Assembly: GCA_033675265.1 (NCBI GenBank)
Contig: JAUJYZ010001231.1
Span: 1-64,000 of the forward strand
DNA from: Actinostola sp. cb2023
Taxonomy: Eukaryota > Cnidaria > Anthozoa > Actiniaria > Actinostolidae
Direction of reading: 5' to 3'
Length of the DNA stretch: 64,000 bases
The position numbers and the translations under genes were made by a program. This document shows, piece by piece, positions 1 through 11,200 of the stretch. Every line of letters begins with the position of its first letter. Within the stretch, counting starts at the first letter, position 1. The notes under the pieces were generated by a model. The model worked only from the letters and a program-made list of their open reading frames with translations. It had not been told where the DNA came from and made no database searches.

Positions 1-461
1 CAATTAGGATACTTACCGGCTTTTCGTTGTAGTTCGGTTAGGTGATCTTGTAAACGTCTCTCTTCCGAATTGGTCTTTTTTTCCTTATTTTTACAGTATT
101 TAATCGTAAAACCTCTAATCTCCATTTTAATAAGGTCCCATTTGAGACAGCAATCGTCTACGTAACTATATTTCGATTTGTATTTTTCTAGCTCTTCCTT
201 AATGGCTGTGGTATACTTTTCGTCGTTTAACAATGAGCAGTTAAATTTCCAGAAGCCAGGACCTCGCCTTTGTTTTAGTTCATTTGATTGTAAATGGAGC
301 GTTATGGCTGAGTGGTCTGTTCTAGGGGCATACACAATTTTATTCTCATTGATGATTTCTACAAGAGTAGATGATATTAGGAAATAATCCAGTCTACATT
401 GAACCTTGAAAGACTTATTTCTCCATGTATATTGTTCTAGCTCAGGGTTTCGCATTCGCCA
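1..461 (-). pseudogene. LINE ORF2 endonuclease, C-terminal half and linker (cut by window start)
   Basis: Minus-strand reading encodes the second half of an apurinic-type (exonuclease-endonuclease-phosphatase fold) endonuclease from an L1/Tx1-like non-LTR retrotransposon. Going down the strand I read WRMRNPELEQYTW, then CRLDYFLIS, then RTDHSAITL (the catalytic Asp-His pair), then FWKFN and a charged linker running off the window at base 1. The same order (RNPD, RLDYFF, STDHHAI, FWKFNNSLL) occurs in the fuller LINE at 58-63 kb, but the sequences differ enough to be another family. The N-terminal half lies at 4,183-4,738; element A separates the halves. Removing A and one TA restores Asp-Ile-Trp-Arg-Met in frame, matching Asp-Ile-Trp-Arg-Val of the second LINE. 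Confidence 0.85.
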
Positions 462-532
462 TATGTGACCTCTCACGAGAAAACGTACTTAACGCTTAGC
501 CGTTAAACGGGCAAATTAACGGGTACTAACGC

Positions 533-906
533 TTTTTCAGACTGTTTAACGCTTTGCTAAATCGTGCTAACGGTTTGGCTTGAAGAGCTAACGCTTTGCT
601 AAAGCGTTACTAACGGTTTGGCTTGAGGAGCTAACGCTTTAGCAAAGCGTTTTAACGGTTTAGCTTGAGGAGCTAACGCTTTGCTAAAGCGTTATAACGG
701 TTTGGCTTGAAGACCTAACGCTTTAGCAAAGCGTTATAACGGTTTGGCTTGAAGACCTAACGCTTTAGCAAAGCGTTATAACGGTTTGGCTTGAAGACCT
801 AACGCTTTAGCAAATTGTGCTAACGGTTTGGCTTGAAGAGCTAACGCTTTAGCAAAGCGTTATTAACGGTTTGGCTTGAAGAGCTAACGCTTTGCTAAAG
901 CATTAC
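533..906. repeat. 42-bp tandem array, left part
   Basis: About nine copies of a 42-bp unit made of a self-complementary AACGCTTTGCTAAAGCGTT core (sometimes TAGCAAAGCG) plus AACGGTTTGGCTTGAAGAC. Each core can form a hairpin. Copies differ by a few bases and by ACC/AGC at the junction. It is the left half of an array split by elements B and C; the right half is at 3,799-4,090. Confidence 0.9.
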
Positions 907-1145
907 TAAAACCATTTGCGATCAACTGCATGTATAGCGTAAACTATTTTGACGGTTGTTTCTATTTTCAAACGTTAGGTTTGCTGGCGGCTGCGGCTTC
1001 GTTTGTAGGCGTGAATGTTATGGTTTTGACATGCAACTTGTCAACATTTGACAGGTCTATTCTTAGCATTTTGGCATGGGAAACTACACATATTTCAGGT
1101 TTTAGCACAATTAGGAATACGATCATACTATACGATCTCTGACTG

Positions 1146-1490
1146 TTGCAAAAAGATGGATATTCACTGAAAGTTAACAGCTTTGGGCGCTCATTTAAAC
1201 CTGGCGTTTCAATTTCTAACGATCTAAGATCAGTTTGGAATAGATTTTGTGATGAGTATAATGAAGAGCGTTTCTCAGTTGGAGGTGATCAAACAAGCAA
1301 ACTGCAGGCCGACGATCTGGAATTAATTGAAACTTTGAAAAAGTACAGAGGCTCCATTTCACTGAAGGAAATATACGCCATCTTAGAGGAATTTGGAAAT
1401 GTAGGCGGAAACATCTCTATTTCAGCCATATCGCGTGCGCTAAAATCGCGAATGCAGTCAGGACAAAGATACACACGCAAAAAAATTACT
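1146..1490 (+). pseudogene. Tc1/mariner-like transposase DNA-binding domain fragment
   Basis: Open reading carries VWNRFCDEYNEE, then LELIETLKKYRGSISLKEIY and SISAISRALK, ending RYTRKKITHV. This is the layout of the second helix-turn-helix of the paired-like DNA-binding domain of Tc1/mariner (IS630-type) transposases, including the usual Arg-Lys-Lys before the catalytic domain. The preceding FGRSFKPGVSISNDLRS is the start of the first helix-turn-helix and runs straight into VWNRF, so the middle of that helix-turn-helix is deleted. The missing part lies in the opposite arm on the minus strand. No catalytic DDE/D domain follows. Inferred to be a relic, not a working gene. Confidence 0.6.
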
Positions 1491-1499
1491 CACGTCAAT

Positions 1500-1655
1500 C
1501 TTCGAAATGTCGAAGCAAGCTCTTTGAGGAAGAAAAAAGGCTGTCCGATCACCACCCAATCGTACGATTTCATCAATTATGGCTGATCTTAGATCGTTAG
1601 AAATTGAAACGCCAGGTTTAAATGAGCGCCCAAAGCTGTTAACTTTCAGTGAATC
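1500..1655 (-). pseudogene. Inverted piece of the same transposase (first helix-turn-helix)
   Basis: The minus strand reads FGRSFKPGVSISNDLRS and continues SAIIDEIVRLGGDRTAFF and LPQRACFDISKI, the portion of the first helix-turn-helix missing from the plus-strand copy. The two arms therefore hold complementary parts of one ancestral N-terminal domain in opposite orientation. Confidence 0.55.
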
Positions 1656-1924
1656 CATCTTTCTGCAACAGTCAGAGATCGTATAGTATGATCGCATTCC
1701 TAATTGTGCTAAAACCTGAAAAATGTGTAGTTTCCCATGCCAAAATGCTAAGAATAGACCTGTCAAACGTTGACAAGTTGCATGTCAAAACCATAACATT
1801 CACGCCTACAAACGAAGCCGCAGCCGCCAGCAAACCTAACGTTTGAAAATAGAAACAACCGTCAAAATAGTTTACGCTATACAGTTGATCGCAAATGGTA
1901 GTAACAGTTTGGCTTGAAGACCTA

Positions 1925-3797
1925 CAGTCCCGCCCAAAAGTCTGTCACGCACCGAAACGATATATCGCCTCATTTGCCGATATATCGCCAAAAGTGACGA
2001 TATATCGCTTTCGTATCGCTTGGGCGATATATCGCTTAAACGATATATCGCTTAAACGATATATCGTTTGACGGCAACCGATATTTCGCCTGGGCAGCAA
2101 CCGAAATATCGCCTAACCGAAATATCGCCTAACCGAAATATCGCCTAACCGAAATATCGTCTAGGCAGTCCAACTGATTTTGAAATACGGTACTCGAAAT
2201 ATCGGTTTGACGGCCGGCATTTAAGGACAGTGTATTTCACGGCTAAAGGAAATCGCCTGAGTATTCATTGCTGCAAGAATGAAAGGGTTTTTCGGTTAAG
2301 TTAGTTTACTGTCCGAAAAATAGAGGAAATGATTACAAATTTGTCATGTAAACACACTTCCGTTTCACCAGACTAACATGCCTGCCTGGCACCTGAACAA
2401 TTAACGAACACGCCATCGTCGCCGGCAATGAATTACATGTATCGTTCTTCAACCTATCATGGATCTTTTTACGATCCATGAAACTATCAACAAGATTAAA
2501 ACATTTCTTTATCTTGAATGAAGAAGTTTGAAAAATTGTAACACAACCAAGTTTGACGAACACGGCCGTTTATTTCAATGTTCCCATGGGATTTTTGACA
2601 ATCACGGCCGCAGTGAATTAGCATTTTCACTATGACAACATAACATGCCGGCACATTTGTGAACGTGACTCCATCGTCAGTGCGTAATAGACCTGTATTT
2701 TTGAAGTGCTAAGTTTTGTCACTGGGATAGTGGGATTCAAATACGTAAATGTCAAAGTGTTTCCTTTGATTGTAAGTTAAATCTTTCGCATGTTCTTGAG
2801 ATTATAACTAATACGAATACAGAAGAAATACGAAGCCGTAAACATTCACATCTAACGAACAAGAAATACTCACTTTTATGAATACAAGATTGAAATTTCT
2901 GCTAAAGTTCAGCGTGATTTTCACGTGCTCACACATCATGTGTCAATCAAGTGTCTCAAACATAACATTCCTACGTGGACGCTAATGAACCTGAGATTTT
3001 AGAACTGATAATGCCGAAAGTTGATGAGAAAGACGCCCGGTATAAAATATGTTTTATTTTGAAGCAGTCGTAGGATTGTATTGGATCGTGATTTCAAGAG
3101 TTCATTTAAACTTTCGCCTTTACATGAAAGAAGCTTCATGTATCTTTAAATACTTTACAATAGGTTTGATTTCTTGTAATTAATTCAATACTGTGCAAAG
3201 AACATTACGCTTGATGTAAAAATTGTAACGGAACCAAGTTTGACGAACACGGCCGATAATTTCAATGCTCCCATGGGAGTTTTGACAATCACGGCCGCAG
3301 TGAATTAGCATTTTCACTATGACAACATAACATACCAGCACATTGGTGAACACTCCATCGTCGCCGGCAATGAATTACATGTATCGTTCTTCAAACTATA
3401 AACGGGTTAAAAACTCAAGGAAAGATCGCTTGACGTTTTATCCAGTAATCAATATAGAAATGTTTTATCAGACCAATCACCAAATTGTTGTTTGACAACA
3501 AACAAAATGGCATGGCATGGTGAAACGATATATCGCTTGGTCAACCGAAATATCGTTTGGCAGCAAACGATATATCGCTTGGTCAACCGAAATATCGTTT
3601 GCCGGTAACCGAAATATCGGTTGCTGGTAACCGAAATATCGCTTGGCGGCAAACGATATATCGCTTGGTCAACCGATAAATCGGTGGCGATATATCGCTT
3701 GGTCAACCGATAAATCGGTGGCGATATATCGCTTGCAACCGATATATCGGTGGCGATATATCGCCGAAAAAGCGTGACAGACTTTTGGGCGGGACTG
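1925..3797. mobile_element. Element C: TA-flanked inverted-repeat element (CAGTCCCGCCC ends)
   Basis: Perfect inverted ends, CAGTCCCGCCCAAAAGTCTG on each side. TA at 1,923-1,924 and 3,798-3,799 rejoin to the native unit GACC-TA-ACGCTTTGC. CAGT-type ends and TA duplication fit Tc1/mariner-like non-autonomous elements. Subterminal zones (about 1,958-2,200 and 3,520-3,770) are packed with CGATATATCGC and ACCGAAATATCG words. The middle holds direct repeats and a relic of element D. There is no coding sequence. Confidence 0.85.
2335..3410. repeat. Dispersed direct repeats and D-like relic inside element C
   Basis: A segment starting AACCAAGTTTGACGAACACG with CCCATGGGA and CACGGCCGCAGTGAATTAGC occurs at about 2,535-2,690 and 3,222-3,360. 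Its tail, ending GGCAATGAATTACATGTATC, recurs at about 2,410-2,450 and 3,363-3,400. Between them (about 2,930-3,120) TGTCAATCAAGTGTCTC to ACTGATAATGCCGAAAGTT matches the ends of element D (21,053-22,062), so an old D copy sits here. Confidence 0.65.
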
Positions 3798-3798
3798 T

Positions 3799-4090
3799 AA
3801 CGCTTTGCTAAAGCGTTATTAACGGTTTGGCTGGAAGAGCTAACGCTTTGCTAAAGCGTTATAACGGTTTGGCTTGAAGACCTAACGCTTTGCTAAAGCG
3901 TTATAACGGTTTGGCTTGAAGACCTAACGCTAAAGCGTTATAACGGTTTGGCTTGAAGACCTAACGCTTTGCTAAAGCGTTATAACGGTTTGGCTTGAAG
4001 ACCTAACGCTTTGCTAAATCGTGCTAACGGTTTGGCTTGAAGAGCTAACGCTTTGCTAAAGCGTTACTAACGGTTTGGCTGGAAGAGCGT
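3799..4090. repeat. 42-bp tandem array, right part
   Basis: About seven copies of the unit seen at 533-906, resuming immediately after element C. One unit has lost the TTTGCT core. Confidence 0.9.
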
Positions 4091-4182
4091 TATAACGCTT
4101 TCTTAACCGTTAAAACGCTTGTTAACGCTTAACCGTTTTAACGGCTAAGCGTTAAGTACGATTTCTCGTGAGAGGTCACATA

Positions 4183-4738
4183 TATCTTTAAGTCCAAAAA
4201 TGTGACACATATGTTCAATCATTTTTATAACCAGAGTTTTAATTGATGTATCCTGTCCGCCTTTTTTATCAATCGGTTTTAAAGCACAATTGAAGTCTCC
4301 GCCTATTATCATTGGTTCTCCAGCGAAGTCTTTCAGCAATTCGCATAGTTTTTGAAAGAAAGTGATTTGTTGGTTAATGTCATTTGGTGCATAGAGGTTT
4401 ACGACAATCAAATGTGAATCCTCTATTACAATGTCGGTGATAATGAATCGTCCGTCTTTATCCGATATAACCTTTTGTATTTTGCAATCCAACTTTGGAT
4501 TAAATAAAATCGTAACGCCTTTACTATGGCTGGATCCATGACTGAAAAGAGCTTTACCACCCCACTCAGATTCCCAATAACTGGCAACATCACTTGAGCA
4601 ATATGTTTCTTGTAAGAAAACCAGTTCATGATTTTGTTGATGTAGCCATCTAAATAAAGCTCTTCGTTTAATTTGTTTGTTAAGCCCTCTTGTATTCAAT
4701 GAAAGGCACTTAATGTCTAGGGATTGGCTGCTATGCAT
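4183..4738 (-). pseudogene. LINE ORF2 endonuclease, N-terminal half
   Basis: Begins MHSSQSLDIKCLSLNTRGL and contains the endonuclease motifs LVFLQETY (catalytic Glu) and MIIGGDFNCAL, with HGSSHSKGVTILF and LIVVNLYAPND between. These are the first conserved blocks of L1/Tx1-type ORF2 endonucleases. Reading is open up to Asp-Ile at 4,183, where element A enters; the 13 residues beyond come from A's end. The domain continues at 461-1. The copy is dead through insertion and 5' truncation. Confidence 0.85.
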
Positions 4739-5019
4739 ACTTTGATTTTTGCTTAACTAGTTGGTGTAAAGGAGGCGTTTTATCTGGTAACAACACGAGG
4801 TTGATTTAAATTATCCTACATCGAAACAATTTATGAAAGCGTACATTACAAGAAAAAAATGAAACAAATAATATTCCAGAGACAAACATAACGAAATAAA
4901 GCGTAAGAAATAGCTCTATGGCTAGCAGGCTGTTTAGAAACATATCTATCAGCACTTCAACATGCATGAGTCTGAACCGTTTAAACCTACCGTTACATTA
5001 GAGTTCATATAAAGTTCTT

Positions 5020-5214
5020 TTAGGAGCTGCTGCTTTGGTTCTTGATCCAGCAAGGGGGTATTTGGTAGTGAAAGTATCTTTTTCCATTGACTATAAGCAT
5101 ATCTCCAACTATGCTGGCTTTATTGGTTACGTCAGCTTTTTTGGCCTCTTTCATAGCGGGTATCAACACTCGCTTTCTCAGATCTTGAATCTGCTTCGGT
5201 ACGTCCTCACTCAT
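5020..5214 (-). pseudogene. LINE ORF1 C-terminal fragment
   Basis: A minus-strand reading of 64 residues has the pattern VPKQIQDLRKRVLIPAMKEA then a loop, MLIVNGKRYF. This resembles the C-terminal nucleic-acid-binding part of L1/Tx1 ORF1 proteins (P-x-x-I-x-x-x-R-x-x-L-x-P-x-x-K-x-A-K and L-x-I-x-G-K-x-Y). It lies upstream of the ORF2 fragment on the same strand, as expected. Stops appear upstream of about 5,215, so the LINE copy is 5'-truncated there. It differs from the ORF1 at 62,560-63,405. Confidence 0.55.
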
Positions 5215-5225
5215 TCTACTATTTT

Positions 5226-5614
5226 GTATTTTGTAAATGGACGTTTATTTTTGAAAACAAGTGTAAACAAAGAAGGTTTTTTAAATATCTATGATTGTTG
5301 GTTCTCATATGACCAAGGGGTTACTTGGATATGAATAAGAACAACCCCAAATATCTGTGCTTATTTCCCCCCTCGCTTTTCATCCTTCCTCTCCTCTCCC
5401 TTCCACTGGCAGAAACCTTATCTTTAGGGAATAATCAGGAGTTTATTGTAGACTGGAATCAAACTTGACAATTAATCCATGATACAGTTATACTGCAGCC
5501 AACTCTTGTAATTCTTATGAGTATCGTAAATATTATGTTGTGTATACAGCTATTTCTAAAACGATTGTCTTAGTGTACAATATTGTGTATTCAATATTCA
5601 CAGAACATCTGTCA
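5226..5614. other. No feature seen
   Basis: Spacer between the LINE fragment and element G. A pyrimidine-rich stretch (about 5,365-5,405) is the only compositional oddity. Confidence 0.5.
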
Positions 5615-5947
5615 TTTGTCACCACTTAAAGGCTAACCTCAAAGACCATAATGAATTAGAATGATTACTGACTACTACAACATACACAATGACTATGATG
5701 ACATTAGACCAGACAACAACCAGGACACACACTGTTACACATGAGAACCAGAAACAATATTTACAATGACACAGCATAGACATAGTGAATTATAATGATT
5801 ACTGACTACTACAACAGAGACAGTAACTATGATGACATTAGACCAGACAACAACCATGACAATGACAGTTACAGACATGAGAACACCTGAAATACAATGT
5901 TACAATTACACAGATGCAAATATAACATTAAAATGTGCACCACATGG

Positions 5948-6659
5948 ATAAGTAAGAGATAAATACCTCGAACGTCAGCAATAAGCCATATAAATCCCGA
6001 GGGCCGTAGGCCCAAGGGATTTATAGGCTTATTGCTGACGTTCGAGGTATTTATCTGACTTAGTTTAAATTTGACAAGGTTTTCGCACGAAGTAATCTGA
6101 GGCATTTTCTGGTATTAGTTTAAATTTGACACGGTTTTCTTTGTTATTCATAGGGCTTTATCTCCGGTATTGACCGGTTGAACAATAGAATAGAATTGAA
6201 TTGCTCATTATGAATTCACCGGGATGTATCCATATACAGCCCTGGGTTGTATATGGATACATCCCAGTGAATTCATAATGAGCACTCAGATTGCTTCGTG
6301 CGAAAACCTTGTCAAATTTAAACTAAGTCAGATAAATACCTCGAACGTCGGCAATAAGCCTATAAATCCCTCGGGCCTACGCCCCTCGGGATTTATATGG
6401 CTTATTGCCTCCGTTCTCGGCATTTATCTCTTACTTTTTTGGAGTGTTATTTAGCATGAATGCTATATGAATAGCATGAAGAATAGCATTTCAGTGCTCA
6501 TTATGAATTCACCGGGATGTATTCATATACAACCCAGGGCTGTATATGGATACATCCCGGTGAATTCATAATGAGCAATTCAATTCTATTGTTCAGCCGG
6601 TCAATACCGGAGATAAAGCCCTATGAATAACAAAGAAAACCGTGTCAAATTTAAACTAA
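5948..6659. repeat. Cluster of four long palindromes inside interleaved inverted repeats
   Basis: Four near-perfect palindromes of 83-98 bp lie at 5,958-6,055, 6,202-6,284, 6,331-6,428 and 6,495-6,577. The first and third share GATAAATACCTCGAACGTC; the second and fourth share TGCTCATTATGAATTCACC. Around them are longer inverted pairs: 6,059-6,105 with 6,284-6,328 (TTAGTTTAAATTTGACAAGG ends) and 6,115-6,208 with 6,570-6,659 (TTAGTTTAAATTTGACACGG ends). The pairs interleave and do not nest. Short ORFs here are by-products. Confidence 0.8.
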
Positions 6660-8200
6660 CTACATATAGCATTGCAACTGTCTTAATTAAGTTAAAGAAC
6701 TGTATTTATGCATAGTATTAAAATATTGCTCCATTTATACTGTGAAATTATTTTTTGAATTATTTGAAACTGTACCTATCTAAAATAATTATATAAGATA
6801 ATTTCGAAGACAATAGCAAAGTATAGAGTCAGTGTGTTATTGTCTGCAATGATGGTTACGCTTTTAGTATTATATTTATGGTATTCTTGCAATCAGTGTA
6901 AAGAGCTATTTAATGTTATATTAATTAATAATTTATATTACTGTCATTCCCTGATTATAAATATTTGATATTAAATCAATGTGCCCATTAATGTTTGCTG
7001 AACTGTTATTTCTTTATCATCTTAAAGATATTAACTTTTAAGTTTACAGTGATCATCAAATTACTGGATCAGTGTCCATTATAAGGTCCCTGGATGAAAC
7101 ATCTGCTTTAGAAAATCAGTTCCCTTTCACAATGATTTCAGTACTGAAACAGTTTACAAGAAAAAAAAATATCACCAATATTCACTTTGAAGATAGATGA
7201 ACTTAAATGCTTTTTGCTTGCTGCATGTATTTCAAAGATTATAAATTCACAGCAAGTTACAAGAACAACACAGAAGACATTCAAAGTTCTCCTATGGGAC
7301 AAGTCAGTGGATAAGTTGTGAGAAAGTGCTGTGAGGTACCATGCTAAGAAAGCTGGTTGACTTCCCAGGATTTTTTTACAATAAGAAAAAGATAGACTTC
7401 TCTGAAGTGATAAGAGTTTGGAAAACAGATTGTATGGGTGCTTTATTGTGACCATATAATAGTAACCATAGCCTGAGAAATGAGATAATATTTGCTTGAA
7501 CAAAATCCTAAAAAGATCATGTCTAGATGTTGAAACACTTTAGCCTACTAGTAGCCAAATGATTTGACTCGTAAAATGGCATAGAATAAGTTCCAGACAG
7601 TGGCATTGACATTGCTGGAAATGTAGGTTCGAAATTTTGGAAAATATTGTTGTTGTATTCATTATTAGAAATGGAACTTATTGAACAGGTACATATGTAT
7701 ATTGATGACTGCAATGATATTAAGTACCCAGTATATTCTAGTAGTTTGAAAAGAATGCATCCAATATGTAAGACTACTAAAATACTTTCACAGGAAAACA
7801 GTAGTCTGAAATATCAATTCCAAAAATCCAAACATTATACTTTCAGCTGAAGTGAAAAAGGCATGAGTGAGAGAACAACAAATGATCCAAACCACTTTAA
7901 ATTGCCCAGAGATAAACATGTTATGCCCGTGTTTCGTTTGTGCTTTAAAGTTTAAAATATAGCTTTCTCAAAAAGCAAAACTGTGAGTCTTATCACCCAG
8001 CCTTTCAGCAAGTGTGCAAATAGGTTATGCTGTAAAAGCTTTTAAAAAGTAACCTATTCATGTTTATGACATTCAAAGAGATGGAAGGATAGCCAAATGT
8101 TTCTCTTGTGAATTAGTTGAAGCATGCTTTACCAACTTCTTGTTCCTTGTGTAGTGTTAATGCTGCACATGCAACAACGTTTGTAACTTCATCATTAATG
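6660..8200. other. Interior of element G, no gene recognised
   Basis: AT-rich DNA. Several ORFs of 60-120 codons on either strand show no domain, no low-complexity-free conserved motif and no repeat relation. I see nothing that supports coding. Confidence 0.5.
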
Positions 8201-8201
8201 C

Positions 8202-11200
8202 AATCTTTAGCATTGTTGGTAGAGACTTAATCTGTAGTCCTTGTATAGTGTCTATGATTCTCTGTAATAAGTTCTGTAACATCATCAATAACGCAATCTT
8301 TAGCATTATTGGTAGATACTTTATATGTGGTCCTTGTATAGTGTCTATGATTCTCCTGCAATAAGTTTGTAACATCAATAACGCAGTCTTTAGCATTATT
8401 CGTAGATACTTTATCTGTGGTCCCTGTATAGTGTCTATGATTCTCCTGCAATAAGTTTGTAACATCAATAATGCAATCTTTATCATTATTCGTAGATACT
8501 TTATTTGTGGTCCTTGTATAGTGTCTATGATTCTCCTGCAATAAGTTCTGTAACATCAATAACGCAATCTTTAGAATTATTCGTAGATGCTTTATCAGTG
8601 GTCCTTGTATAGTGTCTATGATTCTCCTGTAATAAGTTCTGTAACATCAATAACGCAATCTTTAGCTTTATTCGTAGATACTGTATTTGTGGTCCTTGTA
8701 TAGTGTCTATGATTCTCCTGCAATAAGTTTGTAACATCAATAATGCAATCTTTAGCATTATTCGTAGATACTTTACTTGTGGTCCTTGTATAGTGTCTAT
8801 GATTCTCCTGCAATAAGTTCTGTAACATCAATAACGCAATCTTTAGAATTATTCATAGATGCTTTATCAGTGGTCCTTGTATAGTGTCCATGATTCTCCT
8901 GCAATACCTTCTGTAACATCAATAACGCAATCTTTAGCATTATTTGTAAATACTTTATTTGTGGTCCTTGTATAGTGTCTATGATTCTCCTGCAATAAGT
9001 TCTGTAACATCAATAACGCAATCTTTAGAATTATTCGTAGATGCATTATCTGTGGTCCTTGTATAGTGTCTATGATTCTCCTGCAATAAGTTCTGTAACA
9101 TCAATAATGCAATCTTTAGCATTATTCATAGATACTTTTTCTGTGGTCCTTGTATAGTGTCTATGATTCTTCTGCAATACGTTCTGTAACATCAATAACG
9201 CAATCTTTAGCATTATTCGAAGATACTTTATTTGTGGTCCTTGTATAGTGTCTATGATTCTCCTGTAATAAGTTCTGTAACATCAATAACGCAATCTTTA
9301 GAATTATTCGTAGATGCTATATTTGTGGTCCTTGTATAGTGTCTATGATTCTCTGTAATACGTTCTGTAACATCATCAATAACGCAATCTTTAGCATTAT
9401 TGGTAGATACTTTATATGTGGTCCTTGTATAGTGTCTATGATTCTCCTGCAATAAGTTTGTAACATCAATAATGCAATCTTTATCATTATTCGTAGATAC
9501 TTTATTTGTGGTCCTTGTATAGTGTCTATGATTCTCTGTAATACGTTCTGTAACATCATCAATAACGCAATCTTTAGCATTATTGGTAGATACTTTATAT
9601 GTGGTCCTTGTATAGTGTCTATGATTCTCCTGCAATAAGTTTGTAACATCAATAATGCAATCTTTAGCATTATTCGTAGATACTTTACTTGTGGTCCTTG
9701 TATAGTGTCTATGATTCTCCTGCAATACGTTCTGTAACATCAATAACGCAATCTTTATCATTATTCGTAGATACTTTATTTGTGGTCCTTGTATAGTGTC
9801 TATGATTCTCCTGTAATAAGTTCTGTAACATCAATAACGCAATCTTTAGAATTATTCGTAGATGCTTTATCAGTGGTCCTTGCTTAGTGTCTATGATTCT
9901 CCTGCAATAAGTTCTGTAACATCAATAATGCAATCTTTAGCATTATTCGTAGATACTTTATTTGTGGTCCTTGTATAGTGTCTATGATTCTCCCTGATTC
10001 TCTGTAATACGTTCTGTAACATCATCAATAACGCAATCTTTAGCATTATTGGTAGATACTTTATATGTGGTCCTTGTATAGTGTCTCTGATTCTCCTGCA
10101 ATAAGTTTGTAACATCAATAATGCAATCTTTATCATTATTCGTAGATACTTTACTTGTGGTCCTTGTATAGTGTCTATGATTCTCCTGCAATAAGTTCAA
10201 TGCAACATCAATAACGCATGATCTTTAGAATTATAACGTGGATGTTTTATCAGTGGTCATAGTGTCTATGATTCTCCTGCAATAAGTTCTGTCCTTTAGC
10301 ATAGTGTGGTCTATGTCTTCTCCTGCAATATGTTTCTGTAACATCAATAACGCAATCTTTAGCATTAATACTTTATTTGTGGTCCTTGTATAGTGTCTAT
10401 GATTCTCCTGCAATAAGTTCTGTAACATCAATAACGCAATCTTTAGCATTATTCGTAGATACTTTATTGTGGTCTTGTGGTCCTTGTATAGTGTCTATGA
10501 TTCTCCTGCAATAAGTTCTGTAACATCAATAACGCAATCTTTAGAATTATTCGTAGATGCTTTTTCTGTATCAATGTGGGTCCTTGTATAGTGTCTCTAT
10601 GATTTCTCCTGCAATATCAGTGGTTCTGTAACATCAATAACGCAATCTTTAGCAATCTTTAGTGGTCCTTGTATAGTGTCTATTATTCGTAGCATCTTTA
10701 GAATTATTCGTAGATACTTTTTCTGTGGTCCTTGTATAGTGTCTATGATTCTCCTGCAATAAGTTCTGTAACATCAATAACGCAATCTTAGCATTATTCG
10801 TAGATACTTTATTTGTGTGGTCCTTGTATAGTGTCTATGATTCTCCTGCAATAAGTTCTGTAACATCAATAACGCAATCTTTTAGCATTATTATTGTCGT
10901 AGATACTTTATTTGTGGTCCTTGTATAGTGTCTATGATGATTCTCCAATGCAATAAGTTCTGTAACAATCAATAAACGCAATCTTTAGCATTTATTCGTA
11001 GATACTTTATTTGTGGTCCTTGTATAGTGTCTATGATTCTCCTGCAAATAAGTTCTGTAACATCAATAACGCAATCTTTAGCATTTTAGCATCGTAGATA
11101 CTTTATTTGTGGTCCTTGTATAGTGTCTATGATTCTCCTGCAATAAGTTCTGTAACATCAATAACGCAATCTTTAGCATTATTCGTAGATATTTATTTGT

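Larger units (their letters stand above)
909..1901. mobile_element. Element B: deleted Tc1/mariner-like element with ~310-bp inverted ends
   Basis: Inverted arms of about 310 bp (roughly 912-1,230 and 1,574-1,898) begin near CCATTTGCGATCAACTG. Flanking TA at 907-908 and 1,902-1,903 rejoin to the native 42-bp repeat (GTTAC-TA-ACGGTTTGG), which shows insertion into the array. The middle carries transposase DNA-binding-domain fragments. There is no catalytic domain, so it is non-autonomous. The outermost three bases of the two ends do not match. Confidence 0.75.
464..4180. mobile_element. Element A: TA-flanked inverted-repeat element with 42-bp tandem arrays
   Basis: Ends are inverted copies of TGTGACCTCTCACGAG, followed by a CGTACTTAACGCTTAGCCG block. 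The element is flanked by TA at 462-463 and 4,181-4,182. Deleting it with one TA rebuilds the LINE endonuclease frame exactly, so the boundaries are well supported. Its own sequence is almost only a 42-bp tandem array; elements B and C sit inside. No transposase is seen, so it was presumably moved in trans. TA duplication suggests Tc1/mariner-type machinery, but the superfamily is not proven. Confidence 0.85.

Noticed and set aside
8157..10449. Minus-strand ORFs with LLQENHRHYTRTTNKVSTNN repeats
   Set aside because: By-product of the 91-bp tandem unit; frames shift with 88-bp variants.
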